DNA of 64,000 nucleotides from DASXHD01 sp036488725 (lineage in GTDB: Bacteria > Myxococcota_A > Polyangia > Polyangiales > Polyangiaceae), in NCBI GenBank assembly GCA_036488725.1, contig DASXHD010000032.1:1-64000 (forward strand). Direction: 5' to 3'. Of this stretch, positions 8,137 through 16,997 are shown piece after piece. The position numbers were made by a program, and so were the translations under genes. The notes beneath the pieces were generated by a model. The model had not been told where the DNA came from and did not search any database. It saw nothing but the letters and a program-made list of their open reading frames with translations. Within the stretch, counting starts at the first letter, position 1. Each line of letters starts with the position of its first letter.

Positions 8137-9794
8137 GGTGGGTTTTCTTTTTGCCGCTCGCGCTCGCGTGTCACCCCGCGGCGCAGCGGGGACCTGCCGC
8201 GCCGAGCGCGCCGAACGTCGTCGCCGGCGATCTCGACGCGAAGGTGCTCCTCGGCGATCTGCCGTTTCGCGCGACGCAGCTCGGCGGGGGACCGGCGCGC
8301 GTCGTCGCGTCGGGACCGATCGGCGAGGGCGAGCGTCGCGGCGCGTTCGTCGACGTGCCGCCGTCGTCGTGCTTGCTCGGCTACGCGCGCGCGTCGAGCT
8401 CGGTCGAGGACATCGACGTCGTCGCGTTCGCCGAAGAAGGAAATCCGATCGCGGCCGACGAGGCGCCCGACGCGCATCCGACCATCCTCGTTTGCCCGCC
8501 GCATCCGGACCGCGTGTACCTCGCGGTGCACGACGCGGCGGGTGAAGGCCTCGTGGCGCTCGCCGCTCAAATCATGCCGCAAGACCGCGCCGCGGAGGTC
8601 GCGTCGAAGCTCGGGGCGCACGGCTCGCGCGGCGACGGTCCGCGTTCGGCGGAGGCGTGGCCCGGTCTCGAGGAGCGCGTGCGCGCGCACCGCGCGGCGC
8701 TCGGCGGTCATTGGGAAGAGACGAAGCGGCTCGCCGTGACCGCCGACGCGCGCACCGAGACGATGCTCCCGGTCGCGGCCGATGCCGATCAGTGCGTCGA
8801 CATTTTTGCGGTGGGCGACGACGCCGTCGCGTTCCTCGATCTCGAGGTCGCCGACGGCGCCGGGCGCGTGGTCGCACGCGCGCGCGAAGGGGCGCGCGAA
8901 CGATCGGTGCTCGTTTGCACGACGAGCGCGCTCGCCGGGTCGGTCCATTTGCGGCCGCACGTCGGAAACGGGCTCGCCGCGATCGTCGTCGCGAAGACGT
9001 CGCTCGCCGACGTGAGCGATCTCAGCGAGCGCCCGGAGACCGCCTGGTACGCGACGTCGCGCTCGGTCGATCAAGCCAAGCGCGCGCTCGACGGCGAGCT
9101 CGAGCACGCCGGGTACGCGCCCGGAATCAACGCGGGGAGCGGATCGCTCGTGCTCGGGCGGCGCGCGTCGGTTCCGCTCGACCCGACGCCGGGCGCGTGC
9201 GCGCGTGTCGACGTGGTCGCGGGCGCGCCGCTTTCGCTCTTCGACGCGCGCGTGTGGGACGAGCACGGCGCGCTCGTCGCGTCGGGCGAAGGCGCGTCGC
9301 AGGTCGCGCTCTTCGTGTGCCGCGCGCAGAAGACGCAGCTCGAGCTCGAAGCGCGCGGCCGACCCGGCCCGTTCGCCGTCACGATGCGCAAGGAGCGCTG
9401 GCAGTCGCAAGTCTTCATGCAAAAGCCGCTCGCCGCTTCGCGGATGCTCGCGCGCTCGGCCGACGCGCCGTCGTTCGCCGTCGACGGCACGCTCGGCGAC
9501 GCGCGCGTCGTCACGGTCGACGCCGCGAAGCGCGCGACGTGGTCGGCCGCGGTGCCGCCGAAGACGTGCGTCGTGACGACCGCGGGCGCAGAGGGCGAGG
9601 GGACCGGCGTCACGCTGCTCGCGCTCGACGAATCGGGCGCCGACGAGATCGATCGTTCGCACGCCGCGACGTCCGCGCGCGTCCGAGTCTGCGCGACCGA
9701 CGTCGCGCGCCGCGTGCGCTACGAGCTCACGGTCTCTGCGGGTAAGCTCGACGTCGTGATCGGCGAGCGGCGCAGCAAGAACGCACCTCCGTGA
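8133..9794 (+). CDS. Lipoprotein of unknown function with repeated Cys-containing units
   Basis: A 553-residue predicted lipoprotein: the signal VRWVFFLPLALAC ends in a lipobox with the acylated Cys near residue 13. The mature protein carries recurrent segments of about 60-90 residues, each with one Cys (PSSCLLGY, TILVCPPHPDRVYL, DQCVDIFAVG, SVLVCTTSAL, GACARVDVV, ALFVCRAQKT, KTCVVTTAG, VRVCATDV). They resemble the units of the preceding secreted protein, so the two are probably distant paralogues. There is no recognised domain. The GTG start overlaps the previous stop (GTGA). The gene faces the next minus-strand gene across a tandem repeat. Confidence 0.8.
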   Translation: MRWVFFLPLALACHPAAQRGPAAPSAPNVVAGDLDAKVLLGDLPFRATQLGGGPARVVASGPIGEGERRGAFVDVPPSSCLLGYARASSSVEDIDVVAFAEEGNPIAADEAPDAHPTILVCPPHPDRVYLAVHDAAGEGLVALAAQIMPQDRAAEVASKLGAHGSRGDGPRSAEAWPGLEERVRAHRAALGGHWEETKRLAVTADARTETMLPVAADADQCVDIFAVGDDAVAFLDLEVADGAGRVVARAREGARERSVLVCTTSALAGSVHLRPHVGNGLAAIVVAKTSLADVSDLSERPETAWYATSRSVDQAKRALDGELEHAGYAPGINAGSGSLVLGRRASVPLDPTPGACARVDVVAGAPLSLFDARVWDEHGALVASGEGASQVALFVCRAQKTQLELEARGRPGPFAVTMRKERWQSQVFMQKPLAASRMLARSADAPSFAVDGTLGDARVVTVDAAKRATWSAAVPPKTCVVTTAGAEGEGTGVTLLALDESGADEIDRSHAATSARVRVCATDVARRVRYELTVSAGKLDVVIGERRSKNAPP

Positions 9795-9796
9795 AT

Positions 9797-9982
9797 GTAA
9801 GGAGCCACCCTTTGCCGTAAGGAGCCATTCTTTTGTGCGAAGGAGGCGCCCTTTGCACGTAAGGAGGCGCCCTTTTGCGCGAAGGAGGCGCCCTTTGCAC
9901 GTAAGCAGGCGCCCTTTTGCGCGAAGGAGCCGCGCGATGCGCGTAAGGCGCCGTTCTTTGCGCGTAAGGCTCAGCGCTGCGC
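9797..9982. repeat. Tandem repeat, alternating 20/22-bp units
   Basis: Nine head-to-tail units of 19-22 bp with the pattern G(T/A)AAGGAGGCGCCCTTTGC. The best-preserved part is a 42-bp higher-order unit (20 + 22): 9839-9880 and 9881-9922 differ at one base. Outer units are more diverged. Each unit contains the palindrome GGCGCC and an AAGGAG string. The array lies between two convergent stop codons and runs 12 bp into the 3' end of the minus-strand gene. There are no unique spacers, so it is not a CRISPR array. Confidence 0.85.
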
Positions 9983-11086
9983 GAGGGCGGTGAGCGCGGC
10001 GTCGGCGCGCTGCGGGTCGACGTGGCCGATGCACACGGTGCGGCCCTTGCGCGGCGAGAGGACGACGCGGCAGGTCCCCTTGGCGCCGAAGCGCGCGCTC
10101 GAGAGCACGAAGTCGAGCGCGATGCCGAGCGCCACGAGCACGAGGCCCCAGAGTAAGAGCGACGGCGACGCGGCGCGCACGCCGTCGGTCAGCGCGCCGA
10201 CGCCGACGTACGTGCCGACGGCGAGCGCGAGCAAGCCGGCGTACAAACCGAGCCGCGGAAAGCGGACCTCGCGAACGGCGCGCGCGAGCGCGTCGGCGCC
10301 GATCACGATTTCGCGATCGCGCAGCGTTCGTCCGAGGAGCTCGGTGCGCGCGCGAATCCGAACGCCGAGCGGCGACGCCGACACTTCGGCGGGGCAGCGG
10401 TACGCGAGCACGAGGCGCATCAGCAATCGAACCGCGCCCGCCACGAAGAGGAGCCCGGTGATGCCGAGCAGGACCGTGAGCGCCGGGTTGCGCGGCCCGG
10501 GAACGAGCTCGCCCGAAATCCGCGCTTCGGGCGTGCGCGCTTCGCTCGCGACGACGACGCGAACGAGCGGGTCGAGCGACTTGGACGACGCGAGCTCGGC
10601 GAGCTCGCGCTTGGCCGCCGGACGTTTGCTCGCGAGGAGCACCGCGCACGCGACGAGCGCGACGTCGCGCGCGGTCTCGGCGCGCAGCGCCCGCGCGGCG
10701 AGCTTTTCGAAGACCGCGTCGGCGCGATCGCCGAGCGCCTCGTCGAGCAACGTCGACGGATCGAAGACGCTCTTCTTGGCCAGCCGAAGCACCGCGTCCG
10801 CGAGGTCGTCGGATTTCGACGACGCGATCGCGAGCGCACCGAGCGCGCGCGCGAGGAGCCGCTCGGCCCAATCTTCCGGTCCGCGCGCGAGGACTTCGCC
10901 CGCGTCTCCGAACGGCGTCTTCACGTCGCCCTCGAGGTCGAGCGACTTGGCCTTCTCGCGGATCGCATCCGCGGTCGCCTCGTCGAGGATGGCGACGCGC
11001 GCGAGCTCGGCGAGGGCGTCGGGCTTCGCGACGGCCTTCAGCGCCTCGTAGGCTTCGGACGAGCTCTCGTGGGTGCGCGCGGCCAT
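9971..11086 (-). CDS. Membrane protein of unknown function
   Basis: A 371-residue protein whose first half is an Ala/Leu/Asp/Glu-rich helical region (about 1-190). Three hydrophobic segments follow in the second half, near TVLLGITGLLFVAGAVRLL, GLYAGLLALAVGTYVGVGAL and SLLLWGLVLVALGIALDFVL. A short C-terminal tail contains ARFGAKGTCRVVLSPRKG. The family is not recognised. It has no close operon partner: a small plus-strand gene diverges from it 86 bp away, and the tandem repeat covers its 3' end. Confidence 0.75.
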   Translation of the reverse strand: MAARTHESSSEAYEALKAVAKPDALAELARVAILDEATADAIREKAKSLDLEGDVKTPFGDAGEVLARGPEDWAERLLARALGALAIASSKSDDLADAVLRLAKKSVFDPSTLLDEALGDRADAVFEKLAARALRAETARDVALVACAVLLASKRPAAKRELAELASSKSLDPLVRVVVASEARTPEARISGELVPGPRNPALTVLLGITGLLFVAGAVRLLMRLVLAYRCPAEVSASPLGVRIRARTELLGRTLRDREIVIGADALARAVREVRFPRLGLYAGLLALAVGTYVGVGALTDGVRAASPSLLLWGLVLVALGIALDFVLSSARFGAKGTCRVVLSPRKGRTVCIGHVDPQRADAALTALAQR

Positions 11087-11172
11087 TCGTCGACTCGTCT
11101 AACTCAACGCCCGCGCGGATACCAGTATTCGACGCCGACAATTTGGCCCGACGGAGCGCCGCGTTGTAGCGG

Positions 11173-11442
11173 ATGAGCATGAGCAAATCGAAGGACGAGC
11201 TGCTTTCCGAGCTGCGCGGCATGCTGCGCGACGTCTTCGCGGCGCAGGCCGCCGGGCAAGTTCAGTCGCGCGTCGCGCGCGCGCACGGCTATGTCGACGG
11301 GTTCATGCGCGCGCTGCTCGACTCGGGCGTCGCCGGCAAGCAAGAGCTGCTCGAGCTCGTCGCCGCCGAGCGCCAGCACGTCTCGGGCCCCGCGCTCCGG
11401 ACGATGGCGCAAGTCGACGACGAGTCGGTGGTCGCTGCTTGA
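11173..11442 (+). CDS. Small helical protein, unknown
   Basis: An 89-residue, mostly helical, acidic-basic protein (KDELLSELRGMLRDVFAA near the N-terminus, KQELLELVAAERQHV later). There is no membrane segment or cysteine. ATG 11173 is followed two codons later by a second ATG (MSMSK). It stands alone between a divergent membrane gene and an intergenic repeat with hairpins. No function can be assigned. Confidence 0.65.
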   Translation: MSMSKSKDELLSELRGMLRDVFAAQAAGQVQSRVARAHGYVDGFMRALLDSGVAGKQELLELVAAERQHVSGPALRTMAQVDDESVVAA

Positions 11443-11483
11443 GTTAACAGACCCAGCAGGAACCTAAGGCCGGGGGATTCAAA

Positions 11484-11577
11484 GGGGGTCTCGCTTCGAG
11501 ACCCTCTTTGCCGAAGCGGGAGGAGCCGAAGGCGACGAGCGCTGAGGGGGGAGCATCGAGGGGCATAGCCCCTCGAT
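11484..11577. repeat. Two-hairpin repeat element, copy A (intergenic)
   Basis: The order is hairpin 1 (GGGTCTCG-CTT-CGAGACCC, 11486-11504), a conserved core of about 44 bp at 11511-11554 (includes GACGAGCGCTGAGGGGGGAG), then hairpin 2 (ATCGAGGGGC-ATA-GCCCCTCGAT, 11555-11577). Core and hairpin 2 recur at 25153-25217 inside a coding sequence, where hairpin 1 has a different stem that still pairs. In this copy hairpin 1 is followed by a weak T-rich run and could end the upstream small gene's transcript. The remaining spacer to 11626 shows only a direct repeat of CGAGCTCTCAGGG (about 11601 and 11622). Confidence 0.8.
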
Positions 11578-11626
11578 CGTTACCGTCTAGTCTTGACCCG
11601 AGCTCTCAGGGAAACGAGCCGAGCTC

Positions 11627-14600
11627 TCAGGGGGACACGAGCGTGACGTCCCCGGACTCGGTGCCTTCGGTCGCGTCGGCGGTTCGCCACCAGTTCGCGA
11701 TTTGCGTCGTGCCCGTCACGTAGCGCGGGAAGAAGCCGGCGAACTTGCCGGCTTGCGCGACGGCCTTCGCCGTCCACTTGTGCGCGCCGCCTTGCGTGGG
11801 CGCGCCGGTCGCGACTCGGAGCGCGCCGACCGTCGAGTCTTGGTACGCGATGGTGACGTTGCCGCTCCCGTCGATTTGCATGTTGGCGTCGTCGCCGACG
11901 ACGTGCTGCCCGTCGGGATACGGTTTGCCGTTGTCGTAACCGTCGTCGACCACCTCGGGCGCGAGCGGAGTGCCCTTGCCGCCGGGCCAGTTGATGAACT
12001 GCAAGTGCTCCTGGATGCCGTTCACGTAGGTGACGTTCCAGTCGCCGTTCGACGTGATGACGAGGTTCGCGGCGATGCCGTCGTCGCCGGTGTCGGCGGT
12101 CGACGTGCCGGAGCCAGTTTGGCCGTCGAGCAAAGTCGACGCCCATTTGCTGCCCGCGTCGCTCACCGCGTAGAGGTTTCCGTGGAAGCGATCGTAGACG
12201 ACGAGGCCGAGCCCGTTCGGACCATTCGCGAGGCTCACGTAATCGCCGAGCACCGAGGGATAGCTCGGATAGAAATCGGTCGAGTCGTAGACCGCTGTGC
12301 ACGTCGCCGCGGTGCCGACCGTGATGCACGCTTGGCCGGTGCCGCACGCCGGGTTGCAACCGCTCACCGTCGCCGTGCAGATCCCCGTGACGCCGCCGGT
12401 CGTCTCGAGGCACGCCTGGCCCGCCGCGCAGAACTGCGGCTGACACGGTGACTTCTCGTCGACCGCGGCGTCCTCGAACGTCCAATCGCCGGCCGACGAC
12501 GGGTTCTCGCCGCTGGCGCGCCCGACGATCACGCGCGAGCGCGTGTAGCCGCCGGTGCCCGACTCCATGCCGAGGAACGCGACGACCGGTTTGCCGTTCG
12601 CCATGATCAACTTCACGTAGCGACCTTGATCGGCGCCGGCCTTCTGGCTGACGACGTGGATCTGCCAGTTGCTGCCGTCGTAGCGCGCGAACTTGAGCTG
12701 CTTGTTGGTCGCGTCGTAGTACGCGACCATCGGGTGGTCGCTCGAGTCGAGGACCATCGACGTCCAGAGGCCGACGTCGTCGCCGGGATCTTCGACGCCG
12801 CCGCGCCAGCCGCTCGGATCGGCGCCGGCGCACTCGCCGTCGGGAATTTTCGGGACGCCGTCGACGCTCGCCCAGTCGACCGCCGTCTTCGCCGGGTCCC
12901 ACTTGCCGACGACGAGATCGCCGAAGAGCGTCGAGACGCCGTCGCTGTCGTTGTAACCCGCGACCCAGATGGTGCCGTCCTTCGCGACCGCGACCGACGT
13001 GTACGCGCCGATGAGGCCCTTCGAGAGCGCGTCGTCGCACGTTTGTTTGCAGTCGCTTCCGCAGCCGGCGGTTCCGTTGTTGCCGCCGCAGTCGCAGTTC
13101 GGAAGAACCGCCGCGCCGGTCACGATGACGCCGAGCGCCACCGCGGCTTTCTCAAAAGGGCGGCGCGCGGACGCGACCTCGGCGCGCGCGCGGCGTCGGC
13201 GAAGCGCGAGCGCGAGGAGCCCGGCGAGCGCGGGAATCGCGTACGCCCAGCTCGTGCCCGAAGGCGACGCGCCGATCGTGCACGACCCGCAGCCCGAGCC
13301 GCTCACGAGCGACGGATCGGGCTTGCCGCGGATCAAATCCGACGACTGGCTGCCGACGTTGCCCTCTTCGTCTTGGACTTCGACCGTCACCGTCGCGTCG
13401 GTCGCCGGAACGCTCGCGACCGCCGCCCACGGCGTCCACGCCGATTTTTTGCCGAGCGAATCGGTCGTCTGCCAGCGCATCTGGAGCGCCGAGTCGGGGC
13501 TCACGAGGTCCCACGCGGTGACGCCGAGGCTTCCGTCGTCGTTCTTCGCGAGCGTCACGTTCGGCGGGAGCACGTCGATCGCGAACGGCACTTGCGCCGG
13601 CTGCGCCGACTCGCTCGACGGCTGGTCCTTGATGCGCGCCCACACGTTGAGCACGTGCTTGCCTTGCATGAAGAGCGCGTCGTTCTGAATCGTGAAGTCG
13701 CGCGTCTGCGACCACTCGCTGTGCGAGCCTTTGTCGATCGCGTACGCGTATTCGACCGCCTTCGTCCCGTTGTCGAGCGACGACGAGAAGAGCACGTGGA
13801 GCATCGGCTCCTTCGCGCGGCTCACCGTGCCGAGCGTCATCGCGTCGGCAAAAACTTTCTTGTCGAGGATGCGCGCCTGCACGTCGGCTTGCTGCACGGC
13901 GTTTTGTTTCGCGAGCTCGAGGTCGGCGAAGATCGCGAGGAAGTCGTCGCTACCTTTCGAGAGCTTGCGGATGCCGCCGTCCGGAATCGTCATGCCGAGC
14001 CCGTAGGTCGCGAGCGCGGTCGAGAGATCGATCGGCTTGAGGCTGCCGGTCAGCTGCCCGGCGATGGCGCCGAAGAGATTGCCGAGGCCGCTCGCGATGG
14101 TCGCCGGGTCGTCGGTGAGGAGCTCGCTGTTGGTGACGACCGGGTTCGCGACGGCGACGTTGCCGATCGCCGGGAGGAGCCCGCCGTTCGGGTTGGTGTT
14201 CGGGTCCACGTGCGTCGTGAGGTTCACCGGAATCGTCATGTCGCCGGTGAAGGTCATCACGCGGACGTACCGGTCCATGCTCCACACGTAGAAGTCGATC
14301 GCGAACTGCTTGAGCGTGATCGACATCAGCGGATCGGAGTTCAGATCGGTGCCGCCGCCGAGCTTGATCACTGGTGGCTGCTGCGGGCGCGTCGTGACGG
14401 CGACCGGGCCGGGCTTCTGCTCGAACGTCATGCGCTTGATGCTCGGGATGAGCACGCTCAAGAGCCCGCTCTGCAGCTGCGAAAATTGATCGGTCGAGAT
14501 GCCGAGACAGAGCGCGCCGCTGTTGTAGACGCTGCCCATCATGAAATTGAGGTAGCGGCCGGCGAGCGCGATGCCGAGGTCGGGGCCGTTGTCGCCCTGC

Positions 14601-15751
14601 GGCCACGGCGCGACGGTGTTGTCTTGCATCTCGTCGGGGAGCGGGATGCCGGTCGGAATTTTGTTGTCGTAGAGCGGCACGCAACCCGATTGCGGGTTGG
14701 GCAAGCCGCCGCCCATGAGCGCGAGCGTGAGACCGTTGCTCGAGTCGGGCGTGTTGGTGAGCGTGCCGTTGTTGATCGCGCTCGACGCGATGCCGTTGCC
14801 GCCCGACGCGAGGACGAAGTCGAGCCCGCCCGCGGTGCCCGGCGAGAGGCTCGCGAGGAAGCCGCTGAGGTCGACGTGGCCGTCGAGCCCGAGGAGCGTC
14901 GGCACGCACACGGTCGGCTGCGTGTTGTAAAAGCAGGTGCCGCCGTTGTCGGTCGAACCAGTCGGGCACGGCGGGTTGAGCGCCGGGTTGGTCGCCGTGC
15001 AGAGCGCGCTTTGCAGCGCGGATTTCAGCTGGTCCTCGAGCGGCCCGGTGAGCTGCCCGACGAGGAACGACTTGAACGTGTTCGCCGCGCCGGCGCAGAA
15101 CCCGCCGCAGAAGTTGATGCTGTTCTGATCGATGGTCGCGTTGACGACGGCGTTCGCGGTGTCGACTTTCGTGTAGCCGTCGCGCGGCGCGATCGTCTCG
15201 GCGACGAGCGGCAGCGTGATGGTGACCGGCACGTTGACGGCCTGAACGTTCGAGTCGCAGTTACCGCCCGAGCCGACGCTCGCGTCGAGGCCGCACGACG
15301 TGATTTGGAAATCGATGTTGACCGGGATGTCTTGGACCTTGACCGGAATCGTGCCGGTGATCGTGAGCGAATCCGGATGCACCGCGGTGAGGGTGAGGTT
15401 CGCGCCGCCGACGTTGACGACGGCTTGGCATTGCGAGGCGGTGGGCTTGTCGCAGATCGTGTAGGTCACGAAGGAGAACGTCCCGGAGCTCTTCGGGATC
15501 GGATAGGTGATCGTCCCGCCGCCCAGCGCTTTGCCCGCGATGGTTCCGAGGTTCTTTTGCAAGAAGTCGAAGCCCGCGCGCGTGACGCGCACCGAGCCGG
15601 CGTTCGTGATCGCGCTCGCTTTCGGGAAACCGCCCGGGAGCGGCGTGACGCCGCAGCCTGCGCAGCCGCTCGAGCAGCCGCCGCCGCTGCAAGCCAGCAC
15701 GAACAAAACGAACCCGATCGCGCCGAGCCGCCGAAACCAAGAACGAAGCAT
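11627..15751 (-). CDS. Very large lipoprotein with an internal MYXO-CTERM-like tag
   Basis: A 1374-residue predicted lipoprotein (lipobox LFVLAC near residue 21, then a Cys/Gly-rich linker). Residues ~30-815 are a beta-rich surface region with repeated Cys. Near 817-855 comes a MYXO-CTERM-like sorting tag: Gly/Ser-Cys cluster (GCGSCTIG), a hydrophobic span (AYAIPALAGLLALAL) and RRRRAR. Such tags normally end a protein, but this frame continues for ~520 residues, beginning with a second hydrophobic stretch and PNCDCGG. It then runs into a region with repeats of the form 'VAKDGTIWVAGY', 'MVAYYDATNKQLKFARYDG' and 'VTIAYQDSTVGALRVA', which look like beta-propeller blades. Two ancestral proteins appear fused. 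No frameshift is visible. Confidence 0.85.
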   Translation of the reverse strand: MLRSWFRRLGAIGFVLFVLACSGGGCSSGCAGCGVTPLPGGFPKASAITNAGSVRVTRAGFDFLQKNLGTIAGKALGGGTITYPIPKSSGTFSFVTYTICDKPTASQCQAVVNVGGANLTLTAVHPDSLTITGTIPVKVQDIPVNIDFQITSCGLDASVGSGGNCDSNVQAVNVPVTITLPLVAETIAPRDGYTKVDTANAVVNATIDQNSINFCGGFCAGAANTFKSFLVGQLTGPLEDQLKSALQSALCTATNPALNPPCPTGSTDNGGTCFYNTQPTVCVPTLLGLDGHVDLSGFLASLSPGTAGGLDFVLASGGNGIASSAINNGTLTNTPDSSNGLTLALMGGGLPNPQSGCVPLYDNKIPTGIPLPDEMQDNTVAPWPQGDNGPDLGIALAGRYLNFMMGSVYNSGALCLGISTDQFSQLQSGLLSVLIPSIKRMTFEQKPGPVAVTTRPQQPPVIKLGGGTDLNSDPLMSITLKQFAIDFYVWSMDRYVRVMTFTGDMTIPVNLTTHVDPNTNPNGGLLPAIGNVAVANPVVTNSELLTDDPATIASGLGNLFGAIAGQLTGSLKPIDLSTALATYGLGMTIPDGGIRKLSKGSDDFLAIFADLELAKQNAVQQADVQARILDKKVFADAMTLGTVSRAKEPMLHVLFSSSLDNGTKAVEYAYAIDKGSHSEWSQTRDFTIQNDALFMQGKHVLNVWARIKDQPSSESAQPAQVPFAIDVLPPNVTLAKNDDGSLGVTAWDLVSPDSALQMRWQTTDSLGKKSAWTPWAAVASVPATDATVTVEVQDEEGNVGSQSSDLIRGKPDPSLVSGSGCGSCTIGASPSGTSWAYAIPALAGLLALALRRRRARAEVASARRPFEKAAVALGVIVTGAAVLPNCDCGGNNGTAGCGSDCKQTCDDALSKGLIGAYTSVAVAKDGTIWVAGYNDSDGVSTLFGDLVVGKWDPAKTAVDWASVDGVPKIPDGECAGADPSGWRGGVEDPGDDVGLWTSMVLDSSDHPMVAYYDATNKQLKFARYDGSNWQIHVVSQKAGADQGRYVKLIMANGKPVVAFLGMESGTGGYTRSRVIVGRASGENPSSAGDWTFEDAAVDEKSPCQPQFCAAGQACLETTGGVTGICTATVSGCNPACGTGQACITVGTAATCTAVYDSTDFYPSYPSVLGDYVSLANGPNGLGLVVYDRFHGNLYAVSDAGSKWASTLLDGQTGSGTSTADTGDDGIAANLVITSNGDWNVTYVNGIQEHLQFINWPGGKGTPLAPEVVDDGYDNGKPYPDGQHVVGDDANMQIDGSGNVTIAYQDSTVGALRVATGAPTQGGAHKWTAKAVAQAGKFAGFFPRYVTGTTQIANWWRTADATEGTESGDVTLVSP

Positions 15752-15823
15752 GGAACCCTCCGGTGAGCGCGAAGCCAGCCCGCGCCCGAGATCTCGCTAA
15801 GTTTACACCATTCGGGACGGAAA

Positions 15824-16984
15824 TCAGTCCGTCGCCGCGTCGCTCGCGTCGCCGCCGCCGTCGGTACCCGCGTCCGACGTGCCGCCCTGACATGTAGGCT
15901 CGGTCGAACCGTCGTTGATGGTGACCGCGGAGCCCGCGAACGTCGCCGAGAGCCAGAAGCTGTCTTGGCAGTCGCCCGGCTTGTTCGAGGTCGAGCAGTA
16001 GTCGCCTTTCGCCATGATGTTGCCGCTGCCGTCGCGCATGCATTTATGCGTCGTCGGGTCGGGCGAGGTCTGCGAGAGGAGAACGCAGAGCGTCTCGGGC
16101 AAGATCGTGAGCGGGACTTTGTCCGCGTCTTCGAGCGTCATCACGCCGCCGAGGCTCCCGGCGGTGTGCCACTTGGAGCAGGAAGACGGGTCGGCGACGT
16201 TGCAGCCCGGGTCGAGCGCCGGGAGGTTGAAGGCGCCGATGCAGTTGTTGTTCGACGAAAGGGTCGCCTGCTTCAAGATCGCGTTGCGGAGCGGAAGGAT
16301 GATGACGTTGCTCGGGTCGGCCGCGCCCGCATCGGGCGAGAGGAACACCGGCACGTTGAGTAGCGCGATCGGCGCGGTCGTGAACGCGCCGCCGTCGTCG
16401 AACGTGATGCCGACTTGTGCGGGCTCGATGTCGAGGCTGCCGAGGACGTGGCGGTAGAAGCAGTAGCCGGCCCCGAACGGGTCGGGCGAGGGAGGCGCGC
16501 CGCCGGTCAAGATTTGGTCCGCGGTCGGGTCGATGTGGAGGAGCCAGTTGAACGCGCCGTTGCCGTGGTCGCCGCACTCGGGCGCGTTGAGGTCGACGCC
16601 TTTGTCGATGACGCTCGTCTGCACGAGACCGAGGCCGACGCCGGTGCCGACGAGCGACGGCGGCGCGGTGATCAAGAGGCGGCGAAGGCGGAAGTCGTAC
16701 GCCGCTTTTTTGCTGTTGTCGGCGAGCGGCAGGCACGTGCTCGGGTCGCCGCATTTGGTCGTGTCGATCGAGCAGGTGCCGCCGGTCGAGGGGCACGTGT
16801 TGTCCGACGGGTCGCAGTTTCCCGGTGGAAATCCCCCGGGTCCTCCACCATCGCATTCGACGACGCCGACGGGCGGGCCCGAGTCGCTCACCGGCCGTTC
16901 GTGCTCGCTGATGCACGAGATGAGCGCGGCGATGCCGCCGATCGAAGCTGCGCCCGCAAGAAAGATTGCCGCCGAACGTTTCAT
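15824..16984 (-). CDS. Cys-rich lipoprotein, unknown
   Basis: A 386-residue predicted lipoprotein with signal KRSAAIFLAGAASIGGIAAL and lipobox ALISC. A Cys/Gly/Pro/Asp-rich linker follows. The mature domain carries many cysteines (for example NNNCIGAFNLPALDPGCNV, SSCSKW, GDYCSTS) and the tail is Asp/Gly/Ala-rich. No known domain is recognised. ATG 16984 is chosen because GGGGA lies six bases upstream; an in-frame TTG four codons earlier is less likely. It follows the pfkB-like gene by 13 bp on the same strand and could be the last gene of that transcript. Confidence 0.78.
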   Translation of the reverse strand: MKRSAAIFLAGAASIGGIAALISCISEHERPVSDSGPPVGVVECDGGGPGGFPPGNCDPSDNTCPSTGGTCSIDTTKCGDPSTCLPLADNSKKAAYDFRLRRLLITAPPSLVGTGVGLGLVQTSVIDKGVDLNAPECGDHGNGAFNWLLHIDPTADQILTGGAPPSPDPFGAGYCFYRHVLGSLDIEPAQVGITFDDGGAFTTAPIALLNVPVFLSPDAGAADPSNVIILPLRNAILKQATLSSNNNCIGAFNLPALDPGCNVADPSSCSKWHTAGSLGGVMTLEDADKVPLTILPETLCVLLSQTSPDPTTHKCMRDGSGNIMAKGDYCSTSNKPGDCQDSFWLSATFAGSAVTINDGSTEPTCQGGTSDAGTDGGGDASDAATD

Positions 16985-16997
16985 CGATGTCCCCAAT

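Noticed and set aside
9797..9982. CRISPR-like look of the short repeat array
   Set aside because: Units are contiguous with no unique spacers, too short, and no cas gene is near.
8097..11222. Long minus-strand frame spanning the tandem repeat with KGRLLRAKGRLL-type repeats
   Set aside because: It is antisense to the lipoprotein gene and out of frame with the real minus-strand gene; the peptide repeat only mirrors the DNA repeat.
11508..11723. Small plus-strand frame running through the repeat element
   Set aside because: It begins inside the repeat with TTG, runs antisense into the large lipoprotein gene, and has no ribosome site or similarity beyond the repeat.
12626..15766. A very long plus-strand reading frame (about 1046 codons) opposite the large lipoprotein gene
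   Set aside because: Arg/Val/Asp/Ala-biased composition typical of the antisense frame of high-GC genes; the minus-strand protein has signal peptide, tag and repeats.
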